From Alistipes sp. (GTDB lineage: Bacteria; Bacteroidota; Bacteroidia; Bacteroidales; Rikenellaceae): a DNA stretch of 64,000 bases. The notes under the pieces are model-generated. The model did not search any database. It was not told where the DNA came from and was given only the letters and a program-made list of their open reading frames with translations. How positions within the stretch are numbered: position 1 is the stretch's first letter; every line of letters starts with the position of its first letter. The stretch covers positions 30,214-94,213 of the forward strand of contig JAGCMF010000019.1 in NCBI GenBank assembly GCA_017646625.1, read 5' to 3'. The position numbers and the translations under genes were made by a program. Positions 63,338 to 64,000 of this stretch are shown here, piece after piece.

Positions 63338-63367
63338 GGGCTGTGGTATCATTTAGAGCCACAGCCC
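63338..63367 (+). terminator. Terminator-like hairpin after the C10 protease gene
   Basis: GGGCTGTGG (63338-63346) and CCACAGCCC (63359-63367), a perfect 9-bp stem with a 12-nt loop, followed by TACTATTTAG, so only a weak T-tract. Confidence 0.6.
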
Positions 63368-63408
63368 TACTATTTAGCCCTTTTAGAGACAAAAGCATAG
63401 GACAGCTA

Positions 63409-63439
63409 TTTGCAGAATAAAAAAAATTGTGTATCTTTG
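63409..63439 (+). promoter_or_regulatory. Consensus promoter of rpmB-rpmG
   Basis: TTTG (63409-63412), 19 nt, TATCTTTG (63432-63439). The leader to the rpmB ATG is about 40 nt. Confidence 0.85.
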
Positions 63440-63483
63440 TGCGCTTTTGTGCCGCGGTGGCATGAAAGGTAAAATTTAGTACA

Positions 63484-63717
63484 ATGAAAGTTTGTGAAAT
63501 CACTGGTAAGGTAGCGATGGTGGGTAACAATGTTTCTCACTCGCACATCCGCACCAAGCGTACGTTCTCTCCTAACTTGAGAACAAAGCGTTTCTGGTCG
63601 GAGGAGGAGGGCCGCTGGATCACTTTAAAGGTATCAGCTGCTGGCATCAAAACAATTAACAAGAAGGGTCTTACTGCAGCACTCCGCGATGCAAAGGCTG
63701 CGAAGAAGGTTTACTAA
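63484..63717 (+). CDS. rpmB: 50S ribosomal protein L28
   Basis: A 77-residue L28 with the typical opening [20 protein letters not shown] and the basic [14 protein letters not shown] segment. It has a single Cys, so it is the form without a zinc ribbon. First gene of the rpmB-rpmG-DUF4295 order common in Bacteroidetes. Confidence 0.97.
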   Translation: MKVCEITGKVAMVGNNVSHSHIRTKRTFSPNLRTKRFWSEEEGRWITLKVSAAGIKTINKKGLTAALRDAKAAKKVY

Positions 63718-63733
63718 AAACAAGTAACAGAAA

Positions 63734-63916
63734 ATGGCAAAGAAAGGTAACAGAGTGCAGGTGATCCTCGAGTGCACCGAGCAGAAGGAGAGTGGCGTTG
63801 CAGGCATGTCACGCTATGTCACCACAAAGAACAAGAAGAATACTCCCGACCGTTTGGAACGTAAGAAGTACAATCCTTACTTGAAGCGAGTAACTTTACA
63901 CCGTGAGATTAAGTAA
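63734..63916 (+). CDS. rpmG: 50S ribosomal protein L33
   Basis: A 60-residue L33 ([20 protein letters not shown] ... [14 protein letters not shown]). It has one Cys instead of the four of zinc-binding L33, so it is a zinc-independent form. 16 nt after rpmB. Confidence 0.96.
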   Translation: MAKKGNRVQVILECTEQKESGVAGMSRYVTTKNKKNTPDRLERKKYNPYLKRVTLHREIK

Positions 63917-63936
63917 TTTTAACAAGTAGGTAAAGT

Positions 63937-64000
63937 ATGGCAAAGAAAGTAGTTGCAACCCTTAAGACGGGTAATGCAAAGAAGTACACAAAGTGCATCA
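63937..64000 (+). CDS. DUF4295 family protein, partial
   Basis: The first 21 codons (MAKKVVATLKTGNAKKYTKC) run off the window. The start and position after rpmG fit the small basic DUF4295 protein found there in Bacteroidetes, presumably ribosome-associated; the full protein is about 50 residues. Confidence 0.85.
   Translation, partial: MAKKVVATLKTGNAKKYTKCI

Overview
The window reads as the chromosome of a host-associated Bacteroidales bacterium; a Rikenellaceae/Alistipes-like lineage is my guess and the genus cannot be fixed from sequence alone. Supporting signs are Bacteroidetes-type promoters (TTTG, 19-20 nt, TAnnTTTG) in front of many genes, few Shine-Dalgarno sites, SusC-like and PorT-like outer-membrane barrels, fimbrillin-type lipoproteins, DUF4465 and DUF2807 proteins, a DUF4295 gene after rpmB-rpmG, and strongly C-ending codon use. 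I found no rRNA, tRNA or CRISPR array.

Layout. 0-5 kb (-): a partial membrane protein, an outer-membrane barrel and a TPR lipoprotein-partner-type periplasmic protein in one operon. 5-11 kb: an OsmC protein (+) and an RND efflux operon (-). 11-17 kb (-): sufB-sufC-sufD-sufS-tmk-DoxX operon from a consensus promoter. 17.1-17.65 kb: repeats and a 128-bp palindrome. 17.6-23.4 kb: der (-), then PorT-like barrel, phoH, pepD and a lipid kinase (+). 23.4-25.1 kb: a lone plasmid-type RepA-like ATPase bracketed by inverted arrays of 9-bp repeats and by a dispersed intergenic repeat, probably a mobile-element remnant. 25.2-31.2 kb (+): three surface lipoproteins, the last two carrying IdeS/Mac-1 (peptidase family C66) catalytic domains. 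31.2-34.2 kb: uvrB and an autoregulated XRE regulator. 34.3-34.87 kb: AT-rich non-coding block. 35-51 kb (-): housekeeping genes (HIT, rel, bcp-recA, small exported proteins, plsC-parE-parC-aroK-murI-ftsK-lolA-like). 51.3-56.7 kb: a GntR/ABC operon (-) and a divergent TonB-receptor-like barrel plus DUF2807 lipoprotein (+), tied together by two copies of one operator. 56.8-60.3 kb (+): pyrD, cinA, pncB. 60.3-63.3 kb (+): a 42-codon acidic peptide, a fimbrillin-like lipoprotein and a C10 cysteine protease. 63.4-64 kb: rpmB, rpmG and the start of DUF4295.

The most notable material is the secreted cysteine-protease content. Two tandem lipoproteins have the complete IdeS catalytic set (Lys, Cys, His, Asp, Asp) of streptococcal IgG-cleaving enzymes, one joined to Ig-like domains and the other to a fimbrillin-like N-terminus. 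A C10 (streptopain-like) protease lies 30 kb away. The second IdeS-like gene and the C10 locus are each preceded by a very short acidic ORF (38 and 42 codons) sharing the pattern Y-x-x-P ... V-E-x-V-V-E-x-G-[YF]. These peptides are too short for most gene callers and may be a peptide family linked to cysteine-protease/fimbrillin loci.

Other structure: two 120-bp MITE-like elements with 16-bp terminal inverted repeats (about 92% identical); at least five loci carrying a second intergenic repeat family; promoters sitting almost on the start codon of uvrB and of the PorT-like gene; and an intrinsic terminator between the two IdeS-like genes with no visible promoter after it.
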